Shown piece after piece: positions 9,522 through 17,418 of a DNA stretch of 51,053 nucleotides. The notes beneath the pieces were generated by a model, which searched no databases, had not been told where the DNA came from, and worked only from the letters and a program-made list of their open reading frames with translations. Made by a program: the position numbers and the translations under genes. The first letter of the stretch is position 1, and every line of letters begins with the position of its first letter. Source of the stretch: Candidatus Rokuibacteriota bacterium (GTDB lineage Bacteria > Methylomirabilota > Methylomirabilia > Rokubacteriales > CSP1-6); the NCBI GenBank assembly GCA_003221515.1, contig QHSI01000016.1:1-51053 (forward strand), given 5' to 3'.

Positions 9522-12040
9522 CAAACGCTCCGCAGAGTGATGTGGAAGGTCCCAGTGACCTTCTGGACCAGACGGTCCTGGATCGCGTTCACCTCGTCGT
9601 CCGTGAGCGTCCGATCCTCGGCCTGGAAGAGGAGCCGCCAGGCCAGGCTCGAGCGCCCGTCAGGGAAGCGAAACACATCGAACAGTACGAGCTGCCGCAA
9701 CAGCGGCCCGGCTTCCTGCCGCAGCGCCGCCTCGATCTGGGCCGCCGTCAGCGTCTGCTCGCTGCCCACGACGAAGGCGAGATCGCGCTCCACGGCGGGG
9801 AATCTCGGCAGCGCCTGGTATCGGAGGGGCGGCGCGGAGGCGCTCGCCGTGTCCAGTGAAACGACCGCGGCGAAGACCGGCGCGGAAATTCCCATCGACT
9901 CGCGGATGGTGGACGCGACTTCGCCGAACTCGCCGAGGATCGCGCCGCCGTCGCCCACGAGCGTGCCGTGGCAGTCGGGCTCGAAGCCCGTGAGCGCGCC
10001 CGCGTCGCCGGTGCTGGCGCGTAGACCGAGCGCCTCGAGCAGGTGCTCGGCGAGCCCCTTCGCGTCGTAGACGTCGGCCTGCGCGCCGCCCGCGTCCCAG
10101 CCGGGCTCGCCCCGCGTCCCGGTCAGGGCGATCGTGACCCAGCGCGGTTCTGTTGTAGCGGGGACCGTGAGCCCGCCTTGGTTTGTTGGAGCGGGGACCG
10201 TGAGCCCGCCTTGAACCGAGGGTGGCCTGCGAGGGGTGCTAGCCGGCTCCGACACGTTCGCGTTACCCGTCTCGGCGGCAGTTCCTAGGCGGGCGTAGGT
10301 CTTGCAGATTTCGAAGACGCGCACGTCGGGCTGCTGGCGACGCACGTTCGTGGCGATCGCGCCGAGCACGCCTTCGAGCGGGTGCACGCGCAGCCACGAC
10401 GCGTCAGTGGCCAGCGGGTTGAGCAGCTCGACCGGCGCCGCGTCGTTCGGCCGGCGAAAGAGCGCGGCGCGGGCGGGATCGCTGAAGCTGTGCGTGACGA
10501 CCTCGGCGAGCCCGGCGCCGACAAGCGCGCGGCGCACCGTCTGGTTCTGGCGGAGGCTCGCCGGGTGCGTGACGAGCGCGATGGCGCCGCCCGGCAGCGT
10601 CGACGGCAGCCGGTCGTAGCCCCACACGCGGATGATCTCCTCGACCAGATCGTCTTCCATCGCGATGTCGCGGCGGAAGCTCGGCACGGTCACCTCGAGG
10701 TCCGCGCCGTGCGCTTTCACGGGCAGACCGAGACCCGAGAGGATCCTCACGACCTGCGCCCGCGGCGGCGCCACGCCGAGGACGCGCTTCACCCGCGACA
10801 TCCGGAGGCGCACGCGCGAGGGCTTGCGCCGGCGTGGATAGGCGTCGACGATCCCGCGCGCGATCGCGCCGCCGGCCAGCTCGGCGATGAGCGCGGCCGC
10901 GCGGGCCGACGCCGTCGCCAGCCCCTCGATGTCGGCGCCGCGCTCGAAGCGGTACGCGGCGGCGGTTCGCAGCGAGAGCGCGCGCGACGTGCGCCGGATC
11001 GAGGCCGGGTCGAACCAGGCGCTCTCCAGCAGGATGCGGGTCGTGCGGTCGGTCACCTCGGTGTTGGCGCCGCCCATCACGCCGGCGAGCCCGATCGCGC
11101 GCTTGGGATCGGCGATGAGCAGCATCGACTCGTCGAGCGTCCGCTCTTGCCCGTCGAGCGTGGTGAAGCGCTCGCCGACGCGAGCGCGTCGCACGACGAA
11201 CGTCCCGTCGGTCACCGTTTCCGCGTCGTAGGCGTGCAGCGGCTGGCCGAGCTCCCAGAGCACGTAGTTGGTCGCGTCCACGACGTTGCTGATCGGGCGC
11301 AGGCCCACGGCGCGCAGCCGCATCCGCAGCCAGGCCGGCGAGGGCCCGACGGTGACCGCGCTGATGGCGCGCACCGTGAACCGATGACAGAGATCCGGCG
11401 CCTCGATCTGGACCCGCGTGAGACCTCGCGCGGCTTCGGCCGACTCGCGCAGCGTCACCGGCGGCGGACGGAGGCGCGCGCCGGTGAGCGCGGCGAGCTC
11501 GCGCGCGATGCCGAGCACCGAGAGACAATCGGGCCGGTTCGGCGTGATCTCGACCTCGAGCAGGTGGTCGTCGAGGCCGAGTGTCGCGATCAGATCGGCG
11601 CCCGGACGCACGCCGTCGTCCAGCAGGAGCAGGCCCGCCTCGTGCTCCTCGCCGAGCCCGAGCTCGCGCTCGGAGCAGAGCATGCCCTGCGACTCCACGC
11701 CGTGGATCTTCGCGGCCGCGATCTTACGCTCGCCGGGCAGGACCGCGCCCGGCGGCGCGAATGGAGCGCGCGCGCCCACTTTGGTGTTCGGCGCGCCGCA
11801 CACGACCGAATAGCGGTCGCGTCCGGTGCTCACGCGGCACAGCAGCAGGCGGTGGCCGCGGCTCTCGCCGAGCTCGCGCTCGATAGCCTCGATCTCGCCC
11901 GCGACCACGCCCCGGAAGTCCGGCGCCAGCGGCGTGACCGACGCGACCTCGACGCCGGCGTTGATGAGGCGGTCGGCCGCCTGCGCGGCGCTCAGGTCGA
12001 GCTCGACGAGCTCTCCGACCCAGCGGTACGGGATCTTCAT
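9521..12040 (-). CDS. pheT: Phenylalanine-tRNA ligase beta subunit
   Basis: An 839-residue protein with the full bacterial PheT plan: N-terminal tRNA-binding OB-fold (VVAGEIEAIERELG...VVCGAPNTKVGARAPFAPPGAVLPG), B3/B4 editing domain (NVVDATNYVLWELGQPLHAYDA), B5 domain (RRKPSRVRLRMSRVKRVLG), catalytic-like core, and the C-terminal anticodon-binding domain (FPAVERDLAFVV). It pairs with PheS as a heterotetramer charging tRNA-Phe. Between the core segments FEICKTYARLG and RWVTIALTG lies an extra Pro/Thr-rich piece containing GGLTVPA twice, encoded by a tandem 33 bp repeat. It is in frame, so the enzyme is probably functional with an enlarged surface loop. Confidence 0.96.
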   Translation of the reverse strand: MKIPYRWVGELVELDLSAAQAADRLINAGVEVASVTPLAPDFRGVVAGEIEAIERELGESRGHRLLLCRVSTGRDRYSVVCGAPNTKVGARAPFAPPGAVLPGERKIAAAKIHGVESQGMLCSERELGLGEEHEAGLLLLDDGVRPGADLIATLGLDDHLLEVEITPNRPDCLSVLGIARELAALTGARLRPPPVTLRESAEAARGLTRVQIEAPDLCHRFTVRAISAVTVGPSPAWLRMRLRAVGLRPISNVVDATNYVLWELGQPLHAYDAETVTDGTFVVRRARVGERFTTLDGQERTLDESMLLIADPKRAIGLAGVMGGANTEVTDRTTRILLESAWFDPASIRRTSRALSLRTAAAYRFERGADIEGLATASARAAALIAELAGGAIARGIVDAYPRRRKPSRVRLRMSRVKRVLGVAPPRAQVVRILSGLGLPVKAHGADLEVTVPSFRRDIAMEDDLVEEIIRVWGYDRLPSTLPGGAIALVTHPASLRQNQTVRRALVGAGLAEVVTHSFSDPARAALFRRPNDAAPVELLNPLATDASWLRVHPLEGVLGAIATNVRRQQPDVRVFEICKTYARLGTAAETGNANVSEPASTPRRPPSVQGGLTVPAPTNQGGLTVPATTEPRWVTIALTGTRGEPGWDAGGAQADVYDAKGLAEHLLEALGLRASTGDAGALTGFEPDCHGTLVGDGGAILGEFGEVASTIRESMGISAPVFAAVVSLDTASASAPPLRYQALPRFPAVERDLAFVVGSEQTLTAAQIEAALRQEAGPLLRQLVLFDVFRFPDGRSSLAWRLLFQAEDRTLTDDEVNAIQDRLVQKVTGTFHITLRSV
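10151..10256. repeat. Repeat element inserted in frame within pheT
   Basis: Two direct copies of a 31-base unit (10151-10181 and 10184-10214, period 33) share GCGGGGACCGTGAGCCCGCC and differ at two positions. They are followed by a 44-base segment (10213-10256) starting GAACCGAGGGTGGCCTG and ending CCGGCTCCGACACG, which closely matches 18474-18518 in the aroF leader region. The insertion is in frame and encodes the PheT loop. Confidence 0.75.
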
Positions 12041-12041
12041 G

Positions 12042-13067
12042 CTAGGCGAACTGCCTCAGGAAGCGCAGGTCGTTCTCGAAGAACAGGCGCAGGTCGTCGA
12101 TGCCGTACTTGAGCATCGCGATGCGATCGATGCCCATGCCGAACGCCCAGCCGGTGACGTCTTCAGGGTCATAGCCGACGTTGCGCAGCACGCGCGGGTG
12201 CACCATGCCCGAACCGAGGATCTCGAGCCAGCCGCCCTGCTTGCAGAGCCGGCAGCCGGCGCCGTGGCAGACGAAGCACAGCACGTCCACTTCGGCGGAC
12301 GGCTCGGTGAACGGGAAGAACGATGGCCGGAAGCGGATGCGCGACCGCGGCCCGAACATCTCGCGCGCGAACAGCTCGAGCGTGCCCCGCAGATCGGCCA
12401 TCGTGATGTTGCGGTCGACCGCGAGCCCTTCGACCTGGTGGAACATCGGCGAGTGCGTGGCGTCGGCCACGTCGCGGCGATAGACGCGGCCGGGCACGAT
12501 GATCCGCACCGGCGGCTTCTGCGCGAGCATCGCGCGGATCTGCACCGGCGAGGTGTGCGTCCGTAGTAACGTGCTCTCCGAGAGGTAGAGCGTGTCCTGC
12601 ATGTCGCGCGCCGGATGATCGCGCGGGATGTTGAGCGCCTCGAAGTTGTGATAGTCGGTCTCGATCTCGGGCCCCTCGGCCACCGAGAAGCCGAGGCCGG
12701 CGAAGATCGCCACGATCTCGTCGTGAACGCGCGTCAACGGATGGAGCGATCCCTTCGGCGGCCGGCGGCCGGGAAGCGTGAGGTCGAGTCGCCGGCGCCG
12801 GCGCTCGGCCTGGCGCTCGATCTCGAGGGCAGTGGCGAGCCGGGCGTCCAGGAGCGCCTCCAGCTCGCGCTTGGCCTCGTTGGCCGCCGCGCCGACCAGC
12901 GGGCGCTCCTCGCCGGCCAGCGAGCCCAGCGACCGCAACAGCTGGGTCAGCTCGCCCCCGCGGCCCAGAAACCCGACGCGGACCTTCTCGAGGTCGGCGG
13001 ACGACTGCGCCGCGGCGACGGCTTCCCGCGCCTGCAGCACGATGGCGTCGACGCGCGGGTGCCCCAC
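12042..13067 (-). CDS. pheS: Phenylalanine-tRNA ligase alpha subunit
   Basis: A 341-residue class II synthetase subunit: N-terminal coiled-coil arm, motif 1 around [29 protein letters not shown], motif 2 with [20 protein letters not shown], the [17 protein letters not shown] segment, and motif 3 [29 protein letters not shown]. It supplies the catalytic site of PheRS. The start is GTG at 13067, three bases after the rplT stop, and pheT begins one base after its stop. Position in the infC-rpmI-rplT-pheST operon is as in Escherichia coli. Confidence 0.97.
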   Translation of the reverse strand: MGHPRVDAIVLQAREAVAAAQSSADLEKVRVGFLGRGGELTQLLRSLGSLAGEERPLVGAAANEAKRELEALLDARLATALEIERQAERRRRRLDLTLPGRRPPKGSLHPLTRVHDEIVAIFAGLGFSVAEGPEIETDYHNFEALNIPRDHPARDMQDTLYLSESTLLRTHTSPVQIRAMLAQKPPVRIIVPGRVYRRDVADATHSPMFHQVEGLAVDRNITMADLRGTLELFAREMFGPRSRIRFRPSFFPFTEPSAEVDVLCFVCHGAGCRLCKQGGWLEILGSGMVHPRVLRNVGYDPEDVTGWAFGMGIDRIAMLKYGIDDLRLFFENDLRFLRQFA

Positions 13068-13070
13068 GAA

Positions 13071-13427
13071 CTACCGGCTCTGGGCTCTGGCGGTCTCGGT
13101 GAGCTTCGCGAAAGCCGGCGGGTCATTGACCGCCAGCTCCGCCAGCACCTTGCGGTCGAGTTGGATCCCGGCCTTCTTCAGCGCGGCCATGAACTTCGAG
13201 TACGAGAGGCCGACCTGACGGCACGCCGCGTTGATCCGCACGATCCACAGCGAGCGCGCCGCGCGCTTCTTCTGCTTGCGCCCGCGATACGCGAACGCGC
13301 CGGCTCTTAATACCGTCTCCGCGGCGGTCTTGTATAGCTTCCGCCGGCCGCCGAAGTAGCCCTTGGCCTTCTTGAGCACCTTCTTGCGGCGCTGGCGTGT
13401 CTTCGAACCACCCTTAGCCCGTGGCAT
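13071..13427 (-). CDS. rplT: 50S ribosomal protein L20
   Basis: 118 residues starting [35 protein letters not shown], with [41 protein letters not shown], both diagnostic of L20. L20 binds 23S rRNA early in assembly and in several phyla represses its own operon. Length and basic composition are normal. The next gene downstream is pheS, 3 bases away. Confidence 0.98.
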   Translation of the reverse strand: MPRAKGGSKTRQRRKKVLKKAKGYFGGRRKLYKTAAETVLRAGAFAYRGRKQKKRAARSLWIVRINAACRQVGLSYSKFMAALKKAGIQLDRKVLAELAVNDPPAFAKLTETARAQSR

Positions 13428-13450
13428 CTTCCCGCTCCTTCTAGAGTTAG

Positions 13451-13511
13451 CGGCGCGCCTCGGTCGGCGGGGCCCCAGCCCCGCGACAGCCTGCAGCGCG
13501 CACTACATCAC
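13451..13511 (+). repeat. 60 bp interspersed repeat, copy 1
   Basis: Plus-strand copy lying in the rpmI-rplT gap. It reads GCGCGCCTCGG, then a short hairpin core GCGGGGC-CCCA-GCCCCGC, then GACAGCC and a CACTAC tail that reaches the rpmI stop codon. It aligns without gaps to copies 2 (13731-13790) and 3 (14345-14404, inverted). Confidence 0.75.
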
Positions 13512-13705
13512 AGATAGGGGACGAGCACCCGGATCCGGGCGACGTCCGCCTTGTCGATCAGCTTCCCCGCGCGGAGCGCGCGGCGGCGCTTGGGGTTCTT
13601 CTTCTCCAGCTTGTGCTGCTTCCAGCCGCTCGCGCGCACGAGCTTGCCGGATCCGGTGCGCTTGAACCGTTTCGCGGCCCCGCGCTTGGTCTTCATCTTC
13701 GGCAT
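13508..13705 (-). CDS. rpmI: 50S ribosomal protein L35
   Basis: A 65-residue, highly basic protein, MPKMKTKRGAAKRFKRTGSGKLVR followed by KQHKLEKKNPKRRRALR and a VPYL C-terminus, all characteristic of L35. It is a late-assembly large-subunit protein. It is encoded between infC and rplT, the universal order. Confidence 0.97.
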   Translation of the reverse strand: MPKMKTKRGAAKRFKRTGSGKLVRASGWKQHKLEKKNPKRRRALRAGKLIDKADVARIRVLVPYL

Positions 13706-13730
13706 GTTCGGTGTCCCTCGCCTATTTATC

Positions 13731-13790
13731 GGCTCGCCTCGGACGGCAGGGCCCCAGCCCCGCGACGTCCGGCGGCTCGCACTACCACCT
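13731..13790 (+). repeat. 60 bp interspersed repeat, copy 2
   Basis: Plus-strand copy in the infC-rpmI gap: GGCTCGCCTCGG, the core GGGCCCCAGCCCCGCGAC, then a CGCACTACCAC tail that abuts the infC stop codon. One base of the core stem differs from copy 1. Confidence 0.75.
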
Positions 13791-14310
13791 AGTTGTGGAC
13801 CTTAGGGCTCAGGATGATGTGCAGCATCCGGCCCTCGAGCCGCGGATTGTTCTCGGTGTTGGCGATGTCCTGCGTCGCCTCCACCATCTTGTTGAGCATC
13901 TTCCAGCCGAGCTCGGTGTGGGCCATCTCGCGTCCCTTGAAGCGCACCGTCACCTTGGCCTTGTGGCCTTCTTCCAGGAAGCGCCGCACGTGCTTCAGCT
14001 TGAAGTCGAAGTCGTGCCGCTCGGTCTTCGGGCCCATCTTGACTTCCTTGACCTGGATCGTCGTCTGCTTCTTGCGCGCCTCCTTCTGCCGCCTCGCCTG
14101 TGTGTATTTGTACTTCCCGAAATCCATGATGCGACACACCGGCGGCTGGGCTTCAGGCGCGACTTCGACGAGGTCGAATTCCTGCTGGCGGGCCGTCTCG
14201 AGCGCCGTGGCGATCGGCATGATGCCGAGCTGCTCGCCGTTCGCGCTCACGACACGCACTTCCCGGACACGGATGCCTTCGTTGATACGGATGTCCTTGG
14301 CTTGGCTGAT
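13789..14310 (-). CDS. infC: Translation initiation factor IF-3, starting at an ATC codon
   Basis: The conserved IF-3 N-terminus DIRINEGIRVREVRVV is encoded upstream of any ATG, GTG or TTG. The only stop-free entry is ATC at 14308-14310 (IleSerGlnAlaLys...), preceded by GAGGAG at the right distance, while an in-frame TAA lies five codons further upstream. This gives 173 residues. The linker is the KYKYTQARRQKEARKKQ region, and the C-terminal domain shows KMGPKTERHDFDFKLKHVRRFLEEGHKAKVTVRFKGREM. IF-3 polices initiation and is known to autoregulate through a rare start codon (AUU in E. coli); AUC here implies the same control. A GTG at 14259 would delete conserved residues. Confidence 0.93.
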   Translation of the reverse strand: MSQAKDIRINEGIRVREVRVVSANGEQLGIMPIATALETARQQEFDLVEVAPEAQPPVCRIMDFGKYKYTQARRQKEARKKQTTIQVKEVKMGPKTERHDFDFKLKHVRRFLEEGHKAKVTVRFKGREMAHTELGWKMLNKMVEATQDIANTENNPRLEGRMLHIILSPKVHN

Positions 14311-14344
14311 AGGTGTGACTCCTCGTTAGCCGCGTCGCGCGGCG

Positions 14345-14404
14345 TTGTGGTAGGACGCGCGGCGGGCCGTCGCGGGGCTGGGGCCCGGTCGGCCGAGGCG
14401 CGCC
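14345..14404 (-). repeat. 60 bp interspersed repeat, copy 3 (inverted)
   Basis: Minus-strand copy in the thrS-infC gap. Its reverse complement reads GGCGCGCCTCGG, core GGGCCCCAGCCCCGCGAC, and tail CGTCCTACCACAA. It is in the opposite orientation to copies 1 and 2 and lies just upstream of the infC ribosome-binding site. Confidence 0.75.
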
Positions 14405-14438
14405 ACTGGATGGATGATGCGTTCGGCCGGTCGGCCGA

Positions 14439-16223
14439 TCACGAGCGGCCCACGGTGAGGCTGGCCTCGCGCGCCCCGATCTCGCGGACGAGATCGGCGA
14501 GCACGCGGTCGAGCGGCACGGCGCCGAGGTCGTCCCCGGTGCGGTGGCGGAGGCTCACGGTGCCGTTCTCGGCCTCCCGTGCGCCGACGACGAGCATGTA
14601 CGGCACCTTCCGCACCTGCGCGTCGCGGATGCGGTAGCCGAGCTTCTCGTTGCGGTCGTCGAGCTCGGCGCGGAGGCGCGCGGCGCGCAGGCGCGCGTGC
14701 ACGGTGCGCGCGTACTCGACGTGCTTCTCGCTGATCGGGAGGACGCGCGCCTGGACGGGCGCCAGCCACGTCGGGAACGCCCCGGCGTAGTGCTCGATGA
14801 GGACGCCGACGAAGCGCTCGAACGAGCCCAGGATCGCGCGGTGGACCATGACCGGGCGCTTGGGCTGCCCGTCGCTGTCGATGTATTCGAGGCCGAAGCG
14901 GTCGGGCTGCTGGAAGTCCACCTGGATGGTGGCGTTCTGCCAGCGCCGGCCGATCGCGTCCTGCACGTCCACGTCGATCTTCGGCCCGTAGAACGTCCCG
15001 TCGCCGGGGTTCAGCTCGAAGGCCAGGCCGTTGGCGCGCAGCGCGTCGTGCAGGGCCCGCTCGGCGGCTGCCCACTGCTCGTCCGTGCCGAGCGACTTCT
15101 CCGGACGCGTGGACAGCTTGAAGAACGCCTCGAGCATGAAGGTCTTGTACCAGTCACGGACGAGCTCGAGCATCGAGGTGATCTCGTCCTGCAGCTGGTC
15201 GAGCCGACAGTAGATGTGCGCGTCGTCCTGCGTGAACTGTCGGACGCGCAGCAGACCCGTCAGCGTGCCGGAGCGCTCGTTCCGATGCAGCCGCCCCATA
15301 TCCGCGTACCGCAGCGGCAGGTCGCGGTACGAGCGCAGAGCGTGACGGTACACCAGCGTGGACTCCGGGCAGTTCATCGGCTTCAGGCTGAAGAGCTGCT
15401 CTTCGACCTCGACCATGAACATGTTGTCCCGGTAGTGATCCCAGTGGCCCGACTGCTCCCAGAGCCGCTTGTTGACGAGGATCGGCGTCGAGATCTCCTG
15501 GTACCCACGGGCGTCGAGGTTCTCACGCACGAACCGCTCGAGCTCGCGCACCACGGTCCAGCCGTTCGGCAGCCAGAAGGGCGCGCCGGGCGAGACGTCG
15601 TGAAGCTCGAACAAATCGAGCTCGCGCCCGAGCTTGCGGTGGTCGCGCTTCTTCGCCTCCTCGAGCCGCCAGAGGTGCTTGTCGAGCTCCTCCTGGGTGA
15701 GCCAGGCGGTGCCGTAGATCCGCTGGAGCATCGGGTTGCGCTCGTCGCCGCGCCAGTAGGCGCCGGAGGACGAGAGGAGCTTGAAGTGCTTCACCTGGCC
15801 GGTCGAGGACACGTGCGGCCCGCGGCACAGGTCGATGAAGTCGCCCTGCCGGTAGAGCGACACGCGGGCGGCGTCGATGCCCTCCAGGATCTCGACCTTG
15901 TAGGGCTCGCCGCGCTCGCGGAAGAAGGCGATCGCTTCGGCCCGCGACATCTCCTGCCGCTCGAACGGATCGTCGGTCTTCGCGATGTCCCGCATGACCT
16001 CTTCGATCTTCACGAGGTCGTCGGGCGTGAACGGCTCCGGCTTGGCGAAGTCGTAGTAGAAGCCGTCGTCGATCGCGGGACCGATCGCCACTTTCACGCC
16101 GGGGAACAGACGCTTCACGGCCTGGGCCATGACGTGCGAGGTGGAATGGCGCAGCGTCGCGAGCGGCGAGGGATCGCAGTCGAACTCGCCGGTCAGCTTG
16201 AGGTGGCGCTCTTCTTCAGACAG
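14439..16223 (-). CDS. thrS: Threonine-tRNA ligase, apparently without TGS domain
   Basis: Class II synthetase with the editing-domain motif LRHSTSHVMAQAVKRLFPG at its N-terminus, motif 2 in MGRLHRNERSGTLTGLLRVRQFTQDDAHIYC, zinc ligands in MNCPE, DAHIYC and MVHRAI, and the anticodon domain (VQARVLPISEKHVEYA). The first ATG (16130) falls inside HSTSHVM and would remove two editing histidines, so translation must begin earlier. No ATG, GTG or TTG exists between there and tRNA-Val. CTG at 16223 is the most sensible start, giving 594 residues without the usual 60-residue TGS domain. Loss of that domain or an assembly error are both possible. Confidence 0.9.
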   Translation of the reverse strand: MSEEERHLKLTGEFDCDPSPLATLRHSTSHVMAQAVKRLFPGVKVAIGPAIDDGFYYDFAKPEPFTPDDLVKIEEVMRDIAKTDDPFERQEMSRAEAIAFFRERGEPYKVEILEGIDAARVSLYRQGDFIDLCRGPHVSSTGQVKHFKLLSSSGAYWRGDERNPMLQRIYGTAWLTQEELDKHLWRLEEAKKRDHRKLGRELDLFELHDVSPGAPFWLPNGWTVVRELERFVRENLDARGYQEISTPILVNKRLWEQSGHWDHYRDNMFMVEVEEQLFSLKPMNCPESTLVYRHALRSYRDLPLRYADMGRLHRNERSGTLTGLLRVRQFTQDDAHIYCRLDQLQDEITSMLELVRDWYKTFMLEAFFKLSTRPEKSLGTDEQWAAAERALHDALRANGLAFELNPGDGTFYGPKIDVDVQDAIGRRWQNATIQVDFQQPDRFGLEYIDSDGQPKRPVMVHRAILGSFERFVGVLIEHYAGAFPTWLAPVQARVLPISEKHVEYARTVHARLRAARLRAELDDRNEKLGYRIRDAQVRKVPYMLVVGAREAENGTVSLRHRTGDDLGAVPLDRVLADLVREIGAREASLTVGRS

Positions 16224-16248
16224 TGGTGCGCTCGTCTTCGTGAATGAG

Positions 16249-16323
16249 TGGTAGGCTCGGGCGGTTTCGAACCGCCGACCTCCTCTGCGTCAGAGAGGCG
16301 CTCTCCCACTGAGCTACGAGCCT
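16249..16323 (-). tRNA. tRNA-Val (GAC), CCA encoded
   Basis: The minus strand folds as a standard cloverleaf: acceptor AGGCTCG/CGAGCCT, D-stem GCTC/GAGC with loop AGTGGGA, anticodon stem CCTCT/AGAGG around the loop CTGACGC (anticodon GAC), and T-stem GGCGG/CCGCC around TTCGAAA. Discriminator A is followed by genomic CCA (16249-16251). It decodes GUC/GUU valine codons. It lies 25 bases before the proposed thrS start in the same direction. Confidence 0.96.
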
Positions 16324-16339
16324 ATCCAGAGTGACGATC

Positions 16340-16369
16340 ATGCTACACGCGGCCATCGGAGGGTGTCAA
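16340..16369 (-). promoter_or_regulatory. Predicted sigma70-type promoter of tRNA-Val
   Basis: TTGACA (16364-16369) and TAGCAT (16340-16345) on the minus strand, 18 bases apart, predicting a start about 10 bases before the mature tRNA 5' end. It probably also drives thrS and the infC operon by read-through, since thrS has no other visible promoter. Confidence 0.75.
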
Positions 16370-16380
16370 TTCGGCCCGTT

Positions 16381-17379
16381 TCAACGGAGGAAATTCATGA
16401 TCGAGGCCGAATCGAGCACGTAGTGGAAGTGGGCGACGATCGGGACTCCGGTGCTCCCTGGCTTCGCCATCGCCAGGAGCGAGGCCGGCACCGGCGGGAA
16501 CGGGGCGGCCAGCTTGATGGCGTTCACCGCCACCGAGTCGTAGACGTCCCAGGCCGCCGGCTGGTGGATGGTGACGTAGGGGACTTGGCCGTCCCGCCGG
16601 ATGCCGAACTCGACCACCAGCTGCGCCGACTTGTACTCGCACTCGCGCGTGCCCGAATTCTTGATGCACGGGTAGGTCCACTTGTCCTGGATCATCCGTT
16701 TCACCATGAAGAGATAGTCGGCGAAGCGCTTGTCCGTGGAGTTGAGCGGGATCGGGTCGCCCTCGATCCCGGCACGGCCCTCGCCGAAGCCGCCGGCGCC
16801 GGGCGCGCCGGGCCGCCGTCGTAGCGCGGAGAGGCTGTCGATCAGCTGATCGCGGGGCGGCGGCACGGCAGCGACCTGCGGCGCTGGGCTTGCCGGCTGA
16901 GCCTGACGAGGTTGGGCCTCGGAGGAGGGCGACGCCTCATTCGCCTGTGATTCGGCGGGCTTCGGAGGCGTAGCAGCCGGCCGCCCTCCGTCGGGCGCCG
17001 GCGCTTCCTGGACCGCGGGCGCCGGGGTGCTCGCGTCAGGAGCCTTAGGTCGAGCCGGAGGCTCGGCCGCGGCAACACGAGGCGTCTGAGCCGGCGGCTC
17101 GGCTTTGGGCGCCGGCGGTTGGGCCTTCGGCGGCGGCGGGGTCTTCGGCGCGGGGGTCGCTGGTGTCGGAGGGGCCGGAGCCGCTCCCTGCCCACGCTGG
17201 GCCTGCTCGTCGGCCTTCGGCATTTCCACGAAGAGCGGCTCGCCCCGGTTGACGGTGTACACCGTGGACGGTGGCCTGACTCCGGTGAGCGCGGCGAGCA
17301 GGAGGAGGTGCACGACGACCGACACGACGATCCCCGCAGGGGGCCGCCGTCTGAGCCACCGCCAAGTCTCGCGACGCAT
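16381..17379 (-). CDS. TonB-like energy transducer / periplasm-spanning Pro-rich protein
   Basis: 332 residues. A basic N-terminus is followed by one transmembrane helix (IVVSVVVHLLLLAALTGV), then a long Pro/Ala/Lys-rich rod (about residues 60-185, repeated PPAP/KPP units). The C-terminal globular domain is TonB-like: FADYLFMVKRMIQDKWTYP...ELVVEFGIRRDGQVPYVTIHQPAAWDVYDSVAVNAIKLAAPFPPVP. TonB/TolA-type proteins transmit inner-membrane energy to the outer membrane. The domain contains a Cys pair (CIKNSGTREC). ATG 17379 follows a TATAAT by seven bases; GTG 17385 is the alternative start. It lies 40 bases after aroF. Confidence 0.85.
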   Translation of the reverse strand: MRRETWRWLRRRPPAGIVVSVVVHLLLLAALTGVRPPSTVYTVNRGEPLFVEMPKADEQAQRGQGAAPAPPTPATPAPKTPPPPKAQPPAPKAEPPAQTPRVAAAEPPARPKAPDASTPAPAVQEAPAPDGGRPAATPPKPAESQANEASPSSEAQPRQAQPASPAPQVAAVPPPRDQLIDSLSALRRRPGAPGAGGFGEGRAGIEGDPIPLNSTDKRFADYLFMVKRMIQDKWTYPCIKNSGTRECEYKSAQLVVEFGIRRDGQVPYVTIHQPAAWDVYDSVAVNAIKLAAPFPPVPASLLAMAKPGSTGVPIVAHFHYVLDSASIMNFLR

Positions 17380-17386
17380 TGTCACG

Positions 17387-17392
17387 ATTATA
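17387..17392 (-). promoter_or_regulatory. Consensus -10 box upstream of the TonB-like gene
   Basis: A perfect TATAAT on the minus strand ends seven bases before the ATG at 17379, so a transcript started here would be nearly leaderless. No convincing -35 hexamer is present at 16-19 bases, so activity is uncertain. Confidence 0.4.
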
Positions 17393-17418
17393 GCCCTTGA
17401 GCCGCCAGCCCTCAGCCC

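Noticed and set aside
13428-14438. L20-type autoregulatory leader or riboswitch around infC
   Set aside because: The gaps are fully explained by the 60 bp repeats; I could not recognise the known L20 leader pseudoknot.
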